This document shows, in pieces, positions 45,415-54,782 of a stretch of 64,000 nucleotides of DNA. Source of the DNA: Parasporobacterium sp. (lineage in GTDB: Bacteria > Bacillota > Clostridia > Lachnospirales > Lachnospiraceae); contig JAFWOB010000055.1 in assembly GCA_017510065.1 (NCBI GenBank), positions 1 to 64,000 on the forward strand, read 5' to 3'. The translations under genes and the position numbers were made by a program. The notes beneath the pieces were generated by a model. That model worked only from the letters and a program-made list of their open reading frames with translations. It ran no database searches and had not been told where the DNA came from. How positions within the stretch are numbered: position 1 is the stretch's first letter; every line of letters begins with the position of its first letter.

Positions 45415-45681
45415 CTATTTTCTGATGCCTAATTTCTCAATCAGCTGACGATAAGCTTCGATATCTTTGCTCTTCAGATAATCCAGAAGACCTCTTCTCT
45501 TACCTACCATCTTCAGAAGTCCTCTTCTGGAATGATGATCCTTCGGATGAGTCTTAAGATGTTCGGTCAGTTCTTTGATCCTGTAGGAAAGGATCGCTAC
45601 CTGAACCTCAACACAACCTGTGTCAGCTTCGTTCTTGCCGTACTCTTTGATCAGTTCGGCTTTGATTTCCGGTGTAATCAT
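45415..45681 (-). CDS. rpsO: 30S ribosomal protein S15
   Basis: 88 aa, standard length. [34 protein letters not shown] and [10 protein letters not shown] are the S15 signature. Start at ATG 45681 with AGGAGG. The ~80-nt leader (45682-45765) can fold (e.g. CGGACACTCCG) and might be the S15 autoregulatory site, but I cannot assign a known class. Confidence 0.98.
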   Translation of the reverse strand: MITPEIKAELIKEYGKNEADTGCVEVQVAILSYRIKELTEHLKTHPKDHHSRRGLLKMVGKRRGLLDYLKSKDIEAYRQLIEKLGIRK

Positions 45682-45770
45682 AATAATATCCTCCTGTTTT
45701 AAATAATCACCAGCAGCTGAAAAGCGGTCGGAGTGTCCGTCCTTTAAGCTGCGGTTCACAACAGCTGATA

Positions 45771-45798
45771 TATTAACAAATGCCGCTTTTGATGTCAA
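45771..45798 (-). promoter_or_regulatory. rpsO promoter
   Basis: TTGACA (45798-45793), 16-bp spacer ending TGT, TAATAT (45776-45771): consensus -35 with an extended -10. Confidence 0.85.
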
Positions 45799-45820
45799 GT
45801 TAATATTCCTTCCGCAGATT

Positions 45821-45881
45821 GGGGAATAACCCTCCCCGGAAAACGCATTCGCTGATTGTTTTCCGGAGAGGGTTATTCCCC
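45821..45881. repeat. palindrome B: long hairpin with loop GCATTCGCTGATT
   Basis: Stem 45821-45844 / 45858-45881, 24 bp with one mismatch. The 13-nt loop 45845-45857 is the exact reverse complement of the loop of A and C. It lies between the CocE hydrolase terminator and the rpsO promoter, with no U-tract on either side, so it is not a normal terminator. Outer symmetry is weak here. Confidence 0.93.
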
Positions 45882-45900
45882 GATCCAGAATAGAAACAAT

Positions 45901-45930
45901 AAGAACTGCCACCTATAAGCGGCAGTTCTT
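45901..45930 (-). terminator. hairpin after the CocE-type hydrolase gene
   Basis: AAGAACTGCC (45901-45910) pairs perfectly with GGCAGTTCTT (45921-45930). It lies 25 bp past the stop codon on the minus strand and is followed by a weak T-rich stretch. Confidence 0.65.
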
Positions 45931-45955
45931 ATAAACATCAATACATTTTGACAGA

Positions 45956-47794
45956 TTATCTGTACACGTGTCCGTCGGTTTCGAATTTCGGCGGGATGTA
46001 CGGAACCTGAAGCCATGAATCATACTGTCCGCCAGTGTGGATGATATGCTTTCCATGGTTGTCAACGTCCCAGCTGAGCGGCTCGAACCAGCCTTCGCGG
46101 ATGTAGTTGCCAGCGATCTGGATACGGAGCTTCTGTCCTTTGTGCCAGAAACGGGAGGACGGAACGATTGCGATATCAACCGGAACGATCTCGCCGTCTT
46201 TGAGCTTCTCCTCTTTCAGGTTGCTCTGTACCGGCCAGTACTCTTTGCCTTTCAGTTTGTACTTTTTCATCTCTTCCGGCCACAGAGCACGGCGGCTTAC
46301 GCGCATCTTGCCCCACTGTCCCGGATGAGGCTCATTCAGAGTCGTCCACGGCAGCCAGTTGCCCTTGCTGTCAGCTTTCTGAATATTCACAAACATATCC
46401 ATATCATCATAGCCGTCACAGGAAACCCACAGTCTGAGCCACATGTAACCGGTCAGTTCGGTGTCTTCCTTGAATTCCATATCGAATTCAACTCTGTCGA
46501 TATAGCCGTCTTCAGCGGTCTCGCCGTTATAGGAAACAGAGGATTCGATCTCAACAGGAGTATCCTGCATGGTCATCTTGGAGGCATCCAGATAATACTT
46601 TCTCCATTCGGTCCTCTTCAGCGGCCATTCATTTTCAGGACGTCTCTCCTGGTAATCATGCTCCATAACGTCCATAACATCGATACGTACCTTCGGGGTC
46701 ATCTCCCAGCCGTTATGGATATCTTTCAGATAGCGGTCATAGAACAGCTGCAGATCCTGCAGGTTGCGCGGATCGTAAGTATCCGGCCACTCAAAGTCTC
46801 TGTGCGCACGGAACCATTTCAGTTTGGATTTGCATCTGATGTAAGCTCTTGAAGAGCCGGGCAGATGGAAATGTGACCATCCTGCTGTCTGGTATACCGG
46901 GATCTTGACTTTTGAAAAATCAGCCATCTTGTCATTCCAGTATCCGTTACGGAACGGGTAAACACGTGCCATAGCAACCTGGTCATCAACACCGCCGAGG
47001 CCTGTTACCTGTGCTGCGATGAACTCATTGAAAGAAAGTGCCGGGATACCGCCTTCGTACAGGGAGTCGCCGTAAAGGTCTGTGGTGCTCTCCCACGGAG
47101 CGATGCAGGCAAGATGCGGCGGGCATTCTGCCGCGATGCCCCACTGATGCATGGCAACACCGGAGTTACCTGTCATACCGATCTTTCCGTTGCACCATTT
47201 CTGCTGTGCCAACCACTCTACGAAATCATATCCGTCTTCTCTGTCCTGATGGGTAAACATATGAACGTTACCCTCGGAATGTCCTGCGCCACGTACATCT
47301 ACGTTTGCGACAGCATATCCCTTATAGCACCAGAATGCCGGGTCTGAAGATTCAAACTTCGCCAGCTTGGATACTGTGTGAGGCGGAACACCCATGATCT
47401 GCCATTCACTCATACCATCGCCGGGACGCTTTCCAAACCAGCTCCAGGATACGATGCAGGGAATCTTATCATAACTCGGAACTTCGTCCATCTCTGCAAT
47501 CCTTGAAGGAAGGAAGAGATCTGTATAGATCTTGCAGCCGTCTCTCAGGACAACTTCCACATCCTGCATACAGGTAACACCAGGCGCTGCTTCATAAGTT
47601 CTCTGATTGAAAGCCGGACAGAATCCCTGTCCCATTCTTGCCATCGGATCTTCTGCCTGAGACAGGTCAAGATCTTCCTGGTTAGCAACGGGCTTACGGG
47701 CATATCTGTAGATAGCTTCAATCTTTTCACCCTGAAATTCTTCTTCCAGTGTGAAATAGACTTTCGGATCGAGACCATCCATAACTTTTTCCAT
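45956..47794 (-). CDS. CocE/NonD (X-Pro dipeptidyl-peptidase S15-like) hydrolase
   Basis: 612 aa. An alpha/beta hydrolase domain (DVEVVLRDGCKIYTDLFLP; YAVANVDVRGAGHSEGN; nucleophile region GKIGMTGNSGVAMHQW; VPVYQTAGWSHFHLPGS) is followed by a C-terminal jelly-roll domain (SFRWHKGQ-type motif here SSRFWHKGQKLRIQIAGN), the plan of CocE and related peptidases or esterases. The nucleophile elbow reads G-N-S-G-V, not the usual GxSxG with Tyr after Ser. The substrate is unknown. No signal peptide. ATG 47794 has GGAGG upstream; promoter TAGACA-17-TAAAAT. Confidence 0.87.
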   Translation of the reverse strand: MEKVMDGLDPKVYFTLEEEFQGEKIEAIYRYARKPVANQEDLDLSQAEDPMARMGQGFCPAFNQRTYEAAPGVTCMQDVEVVLRDGCKIYTDLFLPSRIAEMDEVPSYDKIPCIVSWSWFGKRPGDGMSEWQIMGVPPHTVSKLAKFESSDPAFWCYKGYAVANVDVRGAGHSEGNVHMFTHQDREDGYDFVEWLAQQKWCNGKIGMTGNSGVAMHQWGIAAECPPHLACIAPWESTTDLYGDSLYEGGIPALSFNEFIAAQVTGLGGVDDQVAMARVYPFRNGYWNDKMADFSKVKIPVYQTAGWSHFHLPGSSRAYIRCKSKLKWFRAHRDFEWPDTYDPRNLQDLQLFYDRYLKDIHNGWEMTPKVRIDVMDVMEHDYQERRPENEWPLKRTEWRKYYLDASKMTMQDTPVEIESSVSYNGETAEDGYIDRVEFDMEFKEDTELTGYMWLRLWVSCDGYDDMDMFVNIQKADSKGNWLPWTTLNEPHPGQWGKMRVSRRALWPEEMKKYKLKGKEYWPVQSNLKEEKLKDGEIVPVDIAIVPSSRFWHKGQKLRIQIAGNYIREGWFEPLSWDVDNHGKHIIHTGGQYDSWLQVPYIPPKFETDGHVYR

Positions 47795-47844
47795 ATTAAA
47801 ACCTCCATAACCATATAAATGTGTCAACCATTCACAACAGAATT

Positions 47845-47873
47845 ATTTTATCGAAAAAACAGGACAATGTCTA
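47845..47873 (-). promoter_or_regulatory. promoter of the CocE-type hydrolase gene
   Basis: TAGACA (47873-47868), 17-bp spacer, TAAAAT (47850-47845) on the minus strand, with a leader of about 45 nt. Confidence 0.65.
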
Positions 47874-47922
47874 TTGAGATTTTGGATTGTATGAAACAGA
47901 TACAATTTATCTGCATAAAAAA

Positions 47923-47947
47923 AGATGTGCCATCAATTGACACATCT
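47923..47947 (-). terminator. carD terminator overlapping the stop codon
   Basis: On the minus strand AGATGTG and CACATCT pair around an 11-nt loop and are followed by seven T. The 5' arm is coding sequence and the stop codon TGA lies in the loop. Confidence 0.88.
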
Positions 47948-48430
47948 GAAAATATAATCTTTCACTTCCGTCCGTTCTATTTCCAAAGCGATCGCCAGTT
48001 CCCCATACAGCTTATCCTCCGCCATCTGGAAATACTTTTCATCACTGGCCGTTACTTTCTTGCCTTCTGAGATCCTCTGCTGCTTCCTGGCATAAATTGT
48101 TTTGATGATGCTGACAAACTTATGGGGATCACATGTCCGGATGGTTTCCTTGTAACATTCTTCCCGTTTCTTTTCGTCCGGGATTCCTAAGAAACCGATA
48201 TCCGGGATCCTGTTGATCAGTTCGTCCGCTTCTGCCTTGGAAACGATCGGGCGCATGACAACCTTTTCGTTATCGCAGGGAGTAAAGATCACGCTTTTTT
48301 CAGCATAGTAAGGAGCAAGCGTATAGTAATCCTGCCCATCGGGAATCCCTTTCAGGGGAGGTTTTCCGATCTCCACAACACGACAAACACCAGCATTTCC
48401 ATATACAATTAAATCGCCAATCTTAAACAC
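47933..48430 (-). CDS. CarD family transcriptional regulator
   Basis: 165 aa. The N-terminal CarD/CdnL RNA polymerase-interacting domain (FKIGDLIVYGNAGVCRVVEIG) resembles that of Mfd; a helical C-terminal domain follows. Stand-alone CarD proteins bind the RNA polymerase beta subunit and tune open-complex stability. Start is GTG 48430 with AAAGGA upstream. The leader is about 95 nt from the predicted promoter. The 3' end is built into its terminator. Confidence 0.93.
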   Translation of the reverse strand: MFKIGDLIVYGNAGVCRVVEIGKPPLKGIPDGQDYYTLAPYYAEKSVIFTPCDNEKVVMRPIVSKAEADELINRIPDIGFLGIPDEKKREECYKETIRTCDPHKFVSIIKTIYARKQQRISEGKKVTASDEKYFQMAEDKLYGELAIALEIERTEVKDYIFRCVN

Positions 48431-48526
48431 AAAGAATCCTTTCTGAGAAATGAAAAAACCTGCTGCTTCAGATAAGAAAACGGCTTCGACATAAGATGAG
48501 AGATGAATCGTTACTCTGATGCATTT

Positions 48527-48555
48527 ATTTTATCATTTCTTGAAAGGAAACGTAA
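48527..48555 (-). promoter_or_regulatory. carD promoter
   Basis: TTACGT (48555-48550), 17-bp spacer, TAAAAT (48532-48527) on the minus strand. The rest of 48431-48623 shows nothing else clear. Confidence 0.55.
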
Positions 48556-48623
48556 GTAAAAAATCCTTGGCAAAAATGCGAAAAAACTATTAAAAATAAC
48601 CAATTTACGGGCTTATCCCGCAT

Positions 48624-49349
48624 TTAATTCAGTGCCGGGATAAAGGAAAATCCGATTGCGAACAGGATGGACGGGAGCATGTTTACCACCGATATCTTTT
48701 TGTCACGGATCAGATTCAGTCCAACCACAAAGATCAGGACAGATCCTACAAAAGACAGATCCGTCAGAGCCAGATCTGTCATGATCGGTTTTATGAAAAA
48801 AGCGATCACGGAAATAACGCCCTGAAAGATCAGAACAGAAACAGCAGAAAAGACACAGCCCTTTCCGAGAGCACAGGTCAGCGCACAGATGGTGATCAGG
48901 TCCAGGATGGATTTCAGAAGAAGAATGGAGATATCTCCATACAGAATATCGTTCAGGGAACCGATGATCGCCATAGCTCCGATACAGACGGTACAGGAAG
49001 AAATGATGAAAGCATCTGTGAATCCTTTGTCAGCATCGCTTTTTGATTTGGCTTTCAGCCAGTTTCCGAACCGTTCCAGAACTTTTTCCAGATCCAGTGC
49101 CGATCCGACGATCGTACCAAGGGCAAGCGCAAGGGTCAGCAGCATGGATTTCTGTGTATCAAACCCATTTCCATTGATCACCAGCATTTTGGAGATCGCT
49201 CCTGCGATCCCGATGATCATCACGCTGATACCGTTGCACAAAACAAGGGATTCCTGTACTCTGGAAGGGATCAGTTTTCCGAATAAGACGCCGATCAGAC
49301 CGCCGACCAGGATCGCCGCTGTATTGATTATCGTACCTAAACCAAACAT
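48624..49349 (-). CDS. DUF554 family membrane protein
   Basis: 241 aa, seven or so hydrophobic segments. Starts GLGTIINTAAILVGGLIGVLFG, with LSLALGTIVGSAL-type repeats and GDISILLLKSILDL. Belongs to the YdfK/DUF554 family of unknown transport role. It lies 6 bp after the histidine kinase gene, last in the run, so it may be a target or partner of the two-component system. Confidence 0.88.
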   Translation of the reverse strand: MFGLGTIINTAAILVGGLIGVLFGKLIPSRVQESLVLCNGISVMIIGIAGAISKMLVINGNGFDTQKSMLLTLALALGTIVGSALDLEKVLERFGNWLKAKSKSDADKGFTDAFIISSCTVCIGAMAIIGSLNDILYGDISILLLKSILDLITICALTCALGKGCVFSAVSVLIFQGVISVIAFFIKPIMTDLALTDLSFVGSVLIFVVGLNLIRDKKISVVNMLPSILFAIGFSFIPALN

Positions 49350-49355
49350 TAATAC

Positions 49356-50699
49356 TCACCTTCTGAAAGTCATTGTAAATATGATCCTGTCATTACCGCC
49401 GTAACGACAGACGATCGATCCTCCAAAGGATCCCATGATCGCCCTGGCCGCGGAAAGGCCTATTCCATTGCCCGTCTGCTTACTGTAGCGGGAAGAATCC
49501 GGTCTGTAAAATCGTTCAAAAAGGCGTTCCGGTTCACACTCCGGCAAATAATCCGTGAAATTCTCGCACTCCAGTTCCACCAGCCTGTCTTTCCCGGAAG
49601 CGATCACACTGAACTGTGTATGATCCTTCGCGTATTTGACAGTATTATCGAAAATAAGGGACAGGAGCTGACTGAGCCGGCTTTTCTCTGCTTTGACGGT
49701 AAGATCCTCTTCGATCACTTCAAAAAGATACAGATCTTTTCGCGCAAAAGATTCCCGGTACATTGTAAGGATCTCGTGCAGCAGGCTGCTCAGATCCACA
49801 TCCGTAACAGTCTGTTCGTTAAATCCCTCTTCCGCCCTCGTAAGGGTCAGCATATTATTCATCAGGACCGACAGCCGCATGGTTTGGTCCTTAATGTTTT
49901 TCGTCCACTTGTTTTCCCCGCTGTGCAGTTCCAGGACCTCGGTGTTCGCCTGTATAATTGCCAGCGGAGTCTTGATCTCATGTCCTGCAAAAGTGACAAA
50001 ATCCTTCTGCCTTTCCAAGTTTTCAACGATCGGCTTTATGATCGTATTGGAAAGAAGCATGACCAGAAGAAGCAGTATTCCGAAACAGCCGATAAACAAG
50101 ATGATCGAAACCAGGATTTCCCTTCTCTGCGTATCCAGTTCTCTTTCCCGGTTGAGGAAAATATAGATGGTATCCCGTTCTTCTCCCGGGACAGATGTAT
50201 ACTTGTACCGGTCGAACCATCCTGCATAATGGTCGATACGGAACATCGTAAGTGCCATTTCCTGTGCCCTGTCTTCTTCTATATGGGAATCCCTTGATGC
50301 ATCGGCGCTTTTCACGTTTCCTGAAGAATCTATAGTAACCGTAAAGTAAGTTGCCCGACGGATATCATTATCATATGGATCCGGATAATTAAACCCGATC
50401 TGTACCTTTGGCTTGATATCCTCTTCCCCGGGATCTGATTCCCCGTCCGCCTGTTCCGGCGGCAGTTCTCCTTCCGAAGCGCCTCCCTGGCTGTCGTTTT
50501 TCAGATCATCGTAATCCAGATCCATGCTGAAATCCGATTTGATCCCATAGAGCCTTGCCAGTTCGTCCAGGATCATATCGGTATGGGAATTCATATAGGT
50601 ATAATTGGAAACATTCTGGATCACAAACAAAGCTACCAGAAGCACCGTAACTGCCACCATGGAAGTAAAGATAAATTTTTTCTTTAACGCTTTGATCAT
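49356..50699 (-). CDS. sensor histidine kinase
   Basis: 447 aa. Transmembrane helix near residues 9-28, an acidic extracytoplasmic sensor region to about 190, a second helix near 195-215, no obvious HAMP, then HisKA with the phospho-His in FVTFAGHEIKTPLAIIQ and HATPase_c with N-box LIFDNTVKYA and GNGIGLSAARAIM. The signal is unknown. ATGA overlap with the response regulator gene. Confidence 0.93.
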   Translation of the reverse strand: MIKALKKKFIFTSMVAVTVLLVALFVIQNVSNYTYMNSHTDMILDELARLYGIKSDFSMDLDYDDLKNDSQGGASEGELPPEQADGESDPGEEDIKPKVQIGFNYPDPYDNDIRRATYFTVTIDSSGNVKSADASRDSHIEEDRAQEMALTMFRIDHYAGWFDRYKYTSVPGEERDTIYIFLNRERELDTQRREILVSIILFIGCFGILLLLVMLLSNTIIKPIVENLERQKDFVTFAGHEIKTPLAIIQANTEVLELHSGENKWTKNIKDQTMRLSVLMNNMLTLTRAEEGFNEQTVTDVDLSSLLHEILTMYRESFARKDLYLFEVIEEDLTVKAEKSRLSQLLSLIFDNTVKYAKDHTQFSVIASGKDRLVELECENFTDYLPECEPERLFERFYRPDSSRYSKQTGNGIGLSAARAIMGSFGGSIVCRYGGNDRIIFTMTFRR

Positions 50700-51376
50700 T
50701 TTGTGCCTTTACTCTGGATCGTATATCCGATGTTTCTCCTGGCAGCTATTTCAATATCCGCATTCATGGCAGCCAGTTTTTTCCGCAGGTAGGAGATGTA
50801 TACCCATACGATGCCGACCTCCGCATCTGTCTCATAACCCCAGACTTTCGTCAGCAGATCATCCGTGGACAGATACATTCCCTTGTTCATCATCAGAAGT
50901 TCCATGATCTGGTATTCGATCTTGGAAAGCGTGTAGGATCTGTCCGGAGAACTCAGCTCGAAACTTGCCGTATTGAGGCTTATATTGCCCACGGTCATGA
51001 TCTCGGGGGAATACTCCTCCCGTCTCCTCAGCATAGCCCTGACACGTGCCAGGAATTCTCCCATGGCAAATGGTTTCGCCAGATAATCATCCGCTCCGGA
51101 ATCAAGGCCTACTATCCGGTCCTCCACTTCATTCTTGGCAGTCAGCATCATGACCGGCGTGTGGATCCCCATGGCTCTGATCTTTTTCAGGACCTCCACA
51201 CCACTCATTTTAGGCATCATCACATCCAGGATAATACCGTCATAATGCTCTGCTTTTATAAAATCAAGGGCTGCTTCACCGTCATAAACGGCATCCACCG
51301 TATACTTATGAAAAGTGAGGATATCCACAACCGCTTCCGACAGGGGTTTTTCATCTTCCGCATATAGTAGTCTCAT
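50696..51376 (-). CDS. OmpR/PhoB family response regulator
   Basis: 226 aa. The receiver domain has DGIILDVMMPKMSGVEVL (phospho-Asp), MLTAKN and YLAKPFAMGEFLARVRA; the C-terminal winged helix has LSKIEYQIMELLMMNKG. It forms a two-component pair with the overlapping kinase. It follows the SGNH hydrolase by 27 bp. Confidence 0.95.
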   Translation of the reverse strand: MRLLYAEDEKPLSEAVVDILTFHKYTVDAVYDGEAALDFIKAEHYDGIILDVMMPKMSGVEVLKKIRAMGIHTPVMMLTAKNEVEDRIVGLDSGADDYLAKPFAMGEFLARVRAMLRRREEYSPEIMTVGNISLNTASFELSSPDRSYTLSKIEYQIMELLMMNKGMYLSTDDLLTKVWGYETDAEVGIVWVYISYLRKKLAAMNADIEIAARRNIGYTIQSKGTK

Positions 51377-51403
51377 AACTTCTCTCTTTCATAAGGTTCA
51401 CCA

Positions 51404-52237
51404 TTAATAGTTCTCATAATAATAGTCGTGGACAGCCTCGGCCACATAGTCTCCCATCAGGATATAACCTTCCTCCGTCAGGTGGAGCCGGTCGGAACCA
51501 AACAGGTCCTCATTTCCTTCCTGTTGGAGCGTATCGAAATACGATTTCAGATCGATCAACTGCAGATCCATGGTCTTGGCAGCGCTGGCAATATAGTTAT
51601 TGGCCTGTTCCAGCTTGTCCTTTTCCAGGGAATCGGCAGCGATCGGATAATTCAGGAGAAATACCCGGGAGCCCTGTTTGATCATGGTATCCGCATTCGT
51701 CTCCAGGGTATCCACATAGTCTGCTCCGGTGACAAAATTATTGATGGTATAAAGGACCAGGACAATATCTGCCGTTCCCGACAGACGGGAACAGCTTGTT
51801 TTCTGGAGAATGCTTCCGCCCTGTCCGTAGTTTTTGACTTCCAGCGACTTGAATTTATACGTTTTTCCATCCTGCGAAAGGAGCTGGGGAAGCTTCTTCT
51901 CCAGTTCCATAGGATAGGTTATTCCTGCAGTTTCCGAAAGCTCACCGGACGTAGTGATCCCTTCCGTCAGAGAATCACCGAAGCATTCGATCAGAACTTG
52001 TTCCTTATCTCCGAAAAGATTGCCGGAAACAGACTTGCTCTTATCAATGCCGATTCCCGTAACGGCCAGGATCACTACGAGAATGAATACAAAAGCCACG
52101 GTACATACCATACCGATGGTCCGCTGTCGGTCCAGTTTCTGTTTGGTCTCCTCATCCAGCTTGTCAATAACGGATTTATATCCATCGAAAGGACGTTTTT
52201 TATAGCCGGTCTTAAAATCGTTTTTAAAAAAATTCAT
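51404..52237 (-). CDS. membrane-anchored SGNH/GDSL hydrolase
   Basis: 277 aa. A cytoplasmic N-terminus of about 40 residues and one transmembrane helix (about 42-63, TVAFVFILVVILAVTGIG) precede the hydrolase: block I ECFGDSLTEG, block II NYGQGGS, block III region LYTINNFVTG (usually GxND) and block V SDRLHLTEEGY with the Asp/His pair. Likely an extracytoplasmic esterase acting on wall or capsule glycans; the substrate is unknown. Overlaps the thioesterase gene by 4 bp. Confidence 0.87.
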   Translation of the reverse strand: MNFFKNDFKTGYKKRPFDGYKSVIDKLDEETKQKLDRQRTIGMVCTVAFVFILVVILAVTGIGIDKSKSVSGNLFGDKEQVLIECFGDSLTEGITTSGELSETAGITYPMELEKKLPQLLSQDGKTYKFKSLEVKNYGQGGSILQKTSCSRLSGTADIVLVLYTINNFVTGADYVDTLETNADTMIKQGSRVFLLNYPIAADSLEKDKLEQANNYIASAAKTMDLQLIDLKSYFDTLQQEGNEDLFGSDRLHLTEEGYILMGDYVAEAVHDYYYENY

Positions 52238-52644
52238 TTCTTTCCCTTGCTTTTCATGTTGTAATAGACCGCCTGGAGTTTCACCGCTTCTTCTTTTTGT
52301 TCATTCAGTATACTGATCTCGGCAAACATCGTGGTCTTGCCGCTTTTCAGTACCCTTGCCTCTGCATAGATCATCTTATCCCCTAACATAGGTCTCATAT
52401 AAGAGATCGTGGAACTCACAGTAACGGGAAGGGAATCCGTCATCCGGCAGGCAATTCCTCCGATCACATCACCGAGACAGAAGATAATGCCTCCATGAAC
52501 GGCGCCGGAGGGATTTAAGTGCTGCGGCTTGATCACGACTCTGCCGGCAGCATATCCCTCACCGACTTCCGTCAGTTCGATCCCGGAATACTCCGTATAG
52601 CCCTTCATGGCTTCTTTCCGGATCGTTTCCAATAATTCAGTCAT
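52234..52644 (-). CDS. PaaI-type hotdog-fold thioesterase
   Basis: 136 aa single hotdog domain: NPSGAVHGGIIFCLGDVIGGIAC is the long helix with the HGG motif, then TVSSTISYMRP and AEARVLKSGKTT. Probably hydrolyses an acyl- or aryl-CoA; the substrate is unknown. AGGAGCG at the start, 8 bp after glyS. Confidence 0.88.
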   Translation of the reverse strand: MTELLETIRKEAMKGYTEYSGIELTEVGEGYAAGRVVIKPQHLNPSGAVHGGIIFCLGDVIGGIACRMTDSLPVTVSSTISYMRPMLGDKMIYAEARVLKSGKTTMFAEISILNEQKEEAVKLQAVYYNMKSKGKK

Positions 52645-52652
52645 GATCGCTC

Positions 52653-54041
52653 CTAAAACTCAAATTTATGTCTGAAGTATTCTTCCAGATCGCTGATCGC
52701 GACACGCACCTGTTCCATGCTGTCTCTTTCCCTGATCGTCACGCAGCCGTCTTCCTGGGAATCAAAATCATAAGTGATGCAGAACGGTGTTCCGATCTCA
52801 TCCTGTCTTCTGTAACGTTTTCCAATGGTTCCACGGTCATCAAACTCACAGTTATAGTATTTGGACAGCATCCTGTATACTTCTTCTGCCTGCGCATTCA
52901 GTTTCTTGGAAAGCGGAAGCACGCCGATCTTTACCGGGGCAAGAGCCGGATGGAAGCGCATGACGGTTCTGACATCGCCGCCTTCAAGTTCCTCTTCGTC
53001 ATAGGCGCTGCACAAAAATGCCAGAACGACACGGTCCGCACCCAGAGACGGTTCAATGACATACGGGATGTATTTGATATTCTTTTCATCATCAAAATAA
53101 TCCAGCGGCTGTGAGGAGAAGGTCTGATGCTGGGTCAGGTCATAATCTGTCCTGTCCGCGATCCCCCATAATTCGCCCCATCCGAACGGGAAGGTGAATT
53201 CAATATCTGTGGTTGCCTTTGAATAGAAGGACAGTTCTTCCTTATCATGATCCCTGGTACGGATCTCTTCGTCCTTGATATTCAGGCTCTTCAGCCAGTT
53301 GATACAGAAACTTCTCCAGTATTCAAACCATTCCAGGTCCGTATCCGGTTCACAGAAGAATTCCAGCTCCATCTGCTCAAATTCCCTGGTACGGAAAGTA
53401 AAGTTTCCGGGAGTGATCTCATTCCGGAAAGATTTGCCGATCTGAGCAATACCGAAAGGAATCTTTTTGCGTGATGTTCTCTGTACATTCTTAAAATTCA
53501 CAAAGATACCCTGCGCAGTCTCAGGACGAAGATATACCACATCTTTCGCATCTTCTGTTACCCCCTGGAACGTCTTGAACATCAGATTGAAATGGCGGAT
53601 CGGGGTAAAATCACTCTTTCCGCAGGATGGACACGGAACTTTATGTTCCGTAATGAACTGTTCCATCTGTTCATCACTCCAACCGTCTACGGAACCCTTC
53701 AGTTCAATGCCGTTTTCCGCAGCATAATCTTCAATGACCTTATCTGCACGGAAACGTTCCTTGCACTGTCTGCAGTCCATCAGAGGATCTGAAAAGCTGC
53801 CGATATGTCCGGAAGCTTCCCAAGTACGGGGATTCATCAGGATTGCGCAGTCGATCCCGACATTGTATGGGCTTTCCTGTACAAATTTCTGCCACCAGGC
53901 TTTTTTTACGTTATTCTTCAGTTCCACTCCCAGGTTGCCGTAGTCCCAGGTATTGGCCAGACCGCCGTATATCTCCGATCCGGGATACACAAACCCGCGG
54001 TTTTTACACAGTGCAACGATTTTCTCCATTGTTTTTTCCAT
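52653..54041 (-). CDS. glyS: glycyl-tRNA synthetase, single-chain alpha2 type
   Basis: 462 aa class II synthetase. [26 protein letters not shown] zinc pair, motif 2 around [19 protein letters not shown] and motif 3 [15 protein letters not shown], then an anticodon-binding domain. No glyQ partner is expected. No T-box is visible in the 60-bp gap upstream. Confidence 0.97.
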   Translation of the reverse strand: MEKTMEKIVALCKNRGFVYPGSEIYGGLANTWDYGNLGVELKNNVKKAWWQKFVQESPYNVGIDCAILMNPRTWEASGHIGSFSDPLMDCRQCKERFRADKVIEDYAAENGIELKGSVDGWSDEQMEQFITEHKVPCPSCGKSDFTPIRHFNLMFKTFQGVTEDAKDVVYLRPETAQGIFVNFKNVQRTSRKKIPFGIAQIGKSFRNEITPGNFTFRTREFEQMELEFFCEPDTDLEWFEYWRSFCINWLKSLNIKDEEIRTRDHDKEELSFYSKATTDIEFTFPFGWGELWGIADRTDYDLTQHQTFSSQPLDYFDDEKNIKYIPYVIEPSLGADRVVLAFLCSAYDEEELEGGDVRTVMRFHPALAPVKIGVLPLSKKLNAQAEEVYRMLSKYYNCEFDDRGTIGKRYRRQDEIGTPFCITYDFDSQEDGCVTIRERDSMEQVRVAISDLEEYFRHKFEF

Positions 54042-54101
54042 GATCAGTTCTTCCTTTATAAATTATTTCCGAACACCGGATGTGCCGGATAAATAAAACG
54101 A

Positions 54102-54776
54102 TTACAATTCTTTCAGCAGGGCTTCCGATTTAAACTCCCTGTCGGTACTTTGTTTCATCAGACGTGCCGTAACATATCCAAACTCTTTCAGGACTTCTTC
54201 CGATAAAGAAAAAGAAAACAGCTTTTCAACAGGTGCTTCTGTCACATAACGAAATGCTTTCCTGCATCCGGCACTCAGATCCTTCGCGAAAGTGTAACTG
54301 CCGGTTCCCGAAACCAGCCGCTCCAGAGTCGGACAGAGTCCGTTGATATGAAGCATTTTCAGTTCGTAAATACATCTTATCAGTCTGTCGGGTACCTTGT
54401 CCAGTTCCAGAGCTCTCAGACTGCAGTAAATCAGCTTCAGCATATCCGCTGCCTCCACATTTTCCCTGGAAAAATACCTGGCGACTTCCAGAAAATAGAA
54501 TCCGTAACAGGCTTTATCCAGGTTCTCCGTCAAGGATTCAAAATAGGTAGAGATCTGCGCAGAACGGATATTGTAGGAGCTCTTTCCCCGCATCAGGCTG
54601 AACTGTCCGAAAGCAAAAGCTCTGGTAACAGATACCAGGGAGGAACCGGGTTTTCTTGCTCCGCGGGCAAATGCCGAAATCCTTCCAAACTGTGCAGACA
54701 GCAGTTCGGTCCTTCTGTCATATTCTCCGATCGGCATCACGCTCAGGATGATCCCCGGCGTTATGATCTCATCCAT
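54102..54776 (-). CDS. recO: DNA repair protein RecO
   Basis: 224 aa. N-terminal OB fold (GIILSVMPIGEYDRRTELLSAQ, RGARKPGSSL) and C-terminal helical domain. The usual zinc Cys cluster is reduced: only isolated Cys residues (e.g. LCPTLE) remain. Mediates RecF-pathway loading of RecA. It lies between era and glyS, the standard order in Firmicutes. Confidence 0.92.
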   Translation of the reverse strand: MDEIITPGIILSVMPIGEYDRRTELLSAQFGRISAFARGARKPGSSLVSVTRAFAFGQFSLMRGKSSYNIRSAQISTYFESLTENLDKACYGFYFLEVARYFSRENVEAADMLKLIYCSLRALELDKVPDRLIRCIYELKMLHINGLCPTLERLVSGTGSYTFAKDLSAGCRKAFRYVTEAPVEKLFSFSLSEEVLKEFGYVTARLMKQSTDREFKSEALLKEL

Positions 54777-54782
54777 AAAGAA

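Noticed and set aside
54042..54101. T-box leader before glyS
   Set aside because: 60-bp region is glyS-recO side spacing with no T-box consensus; glyS upstream sequence holds only a ribosome site and a short CCGG repeat.
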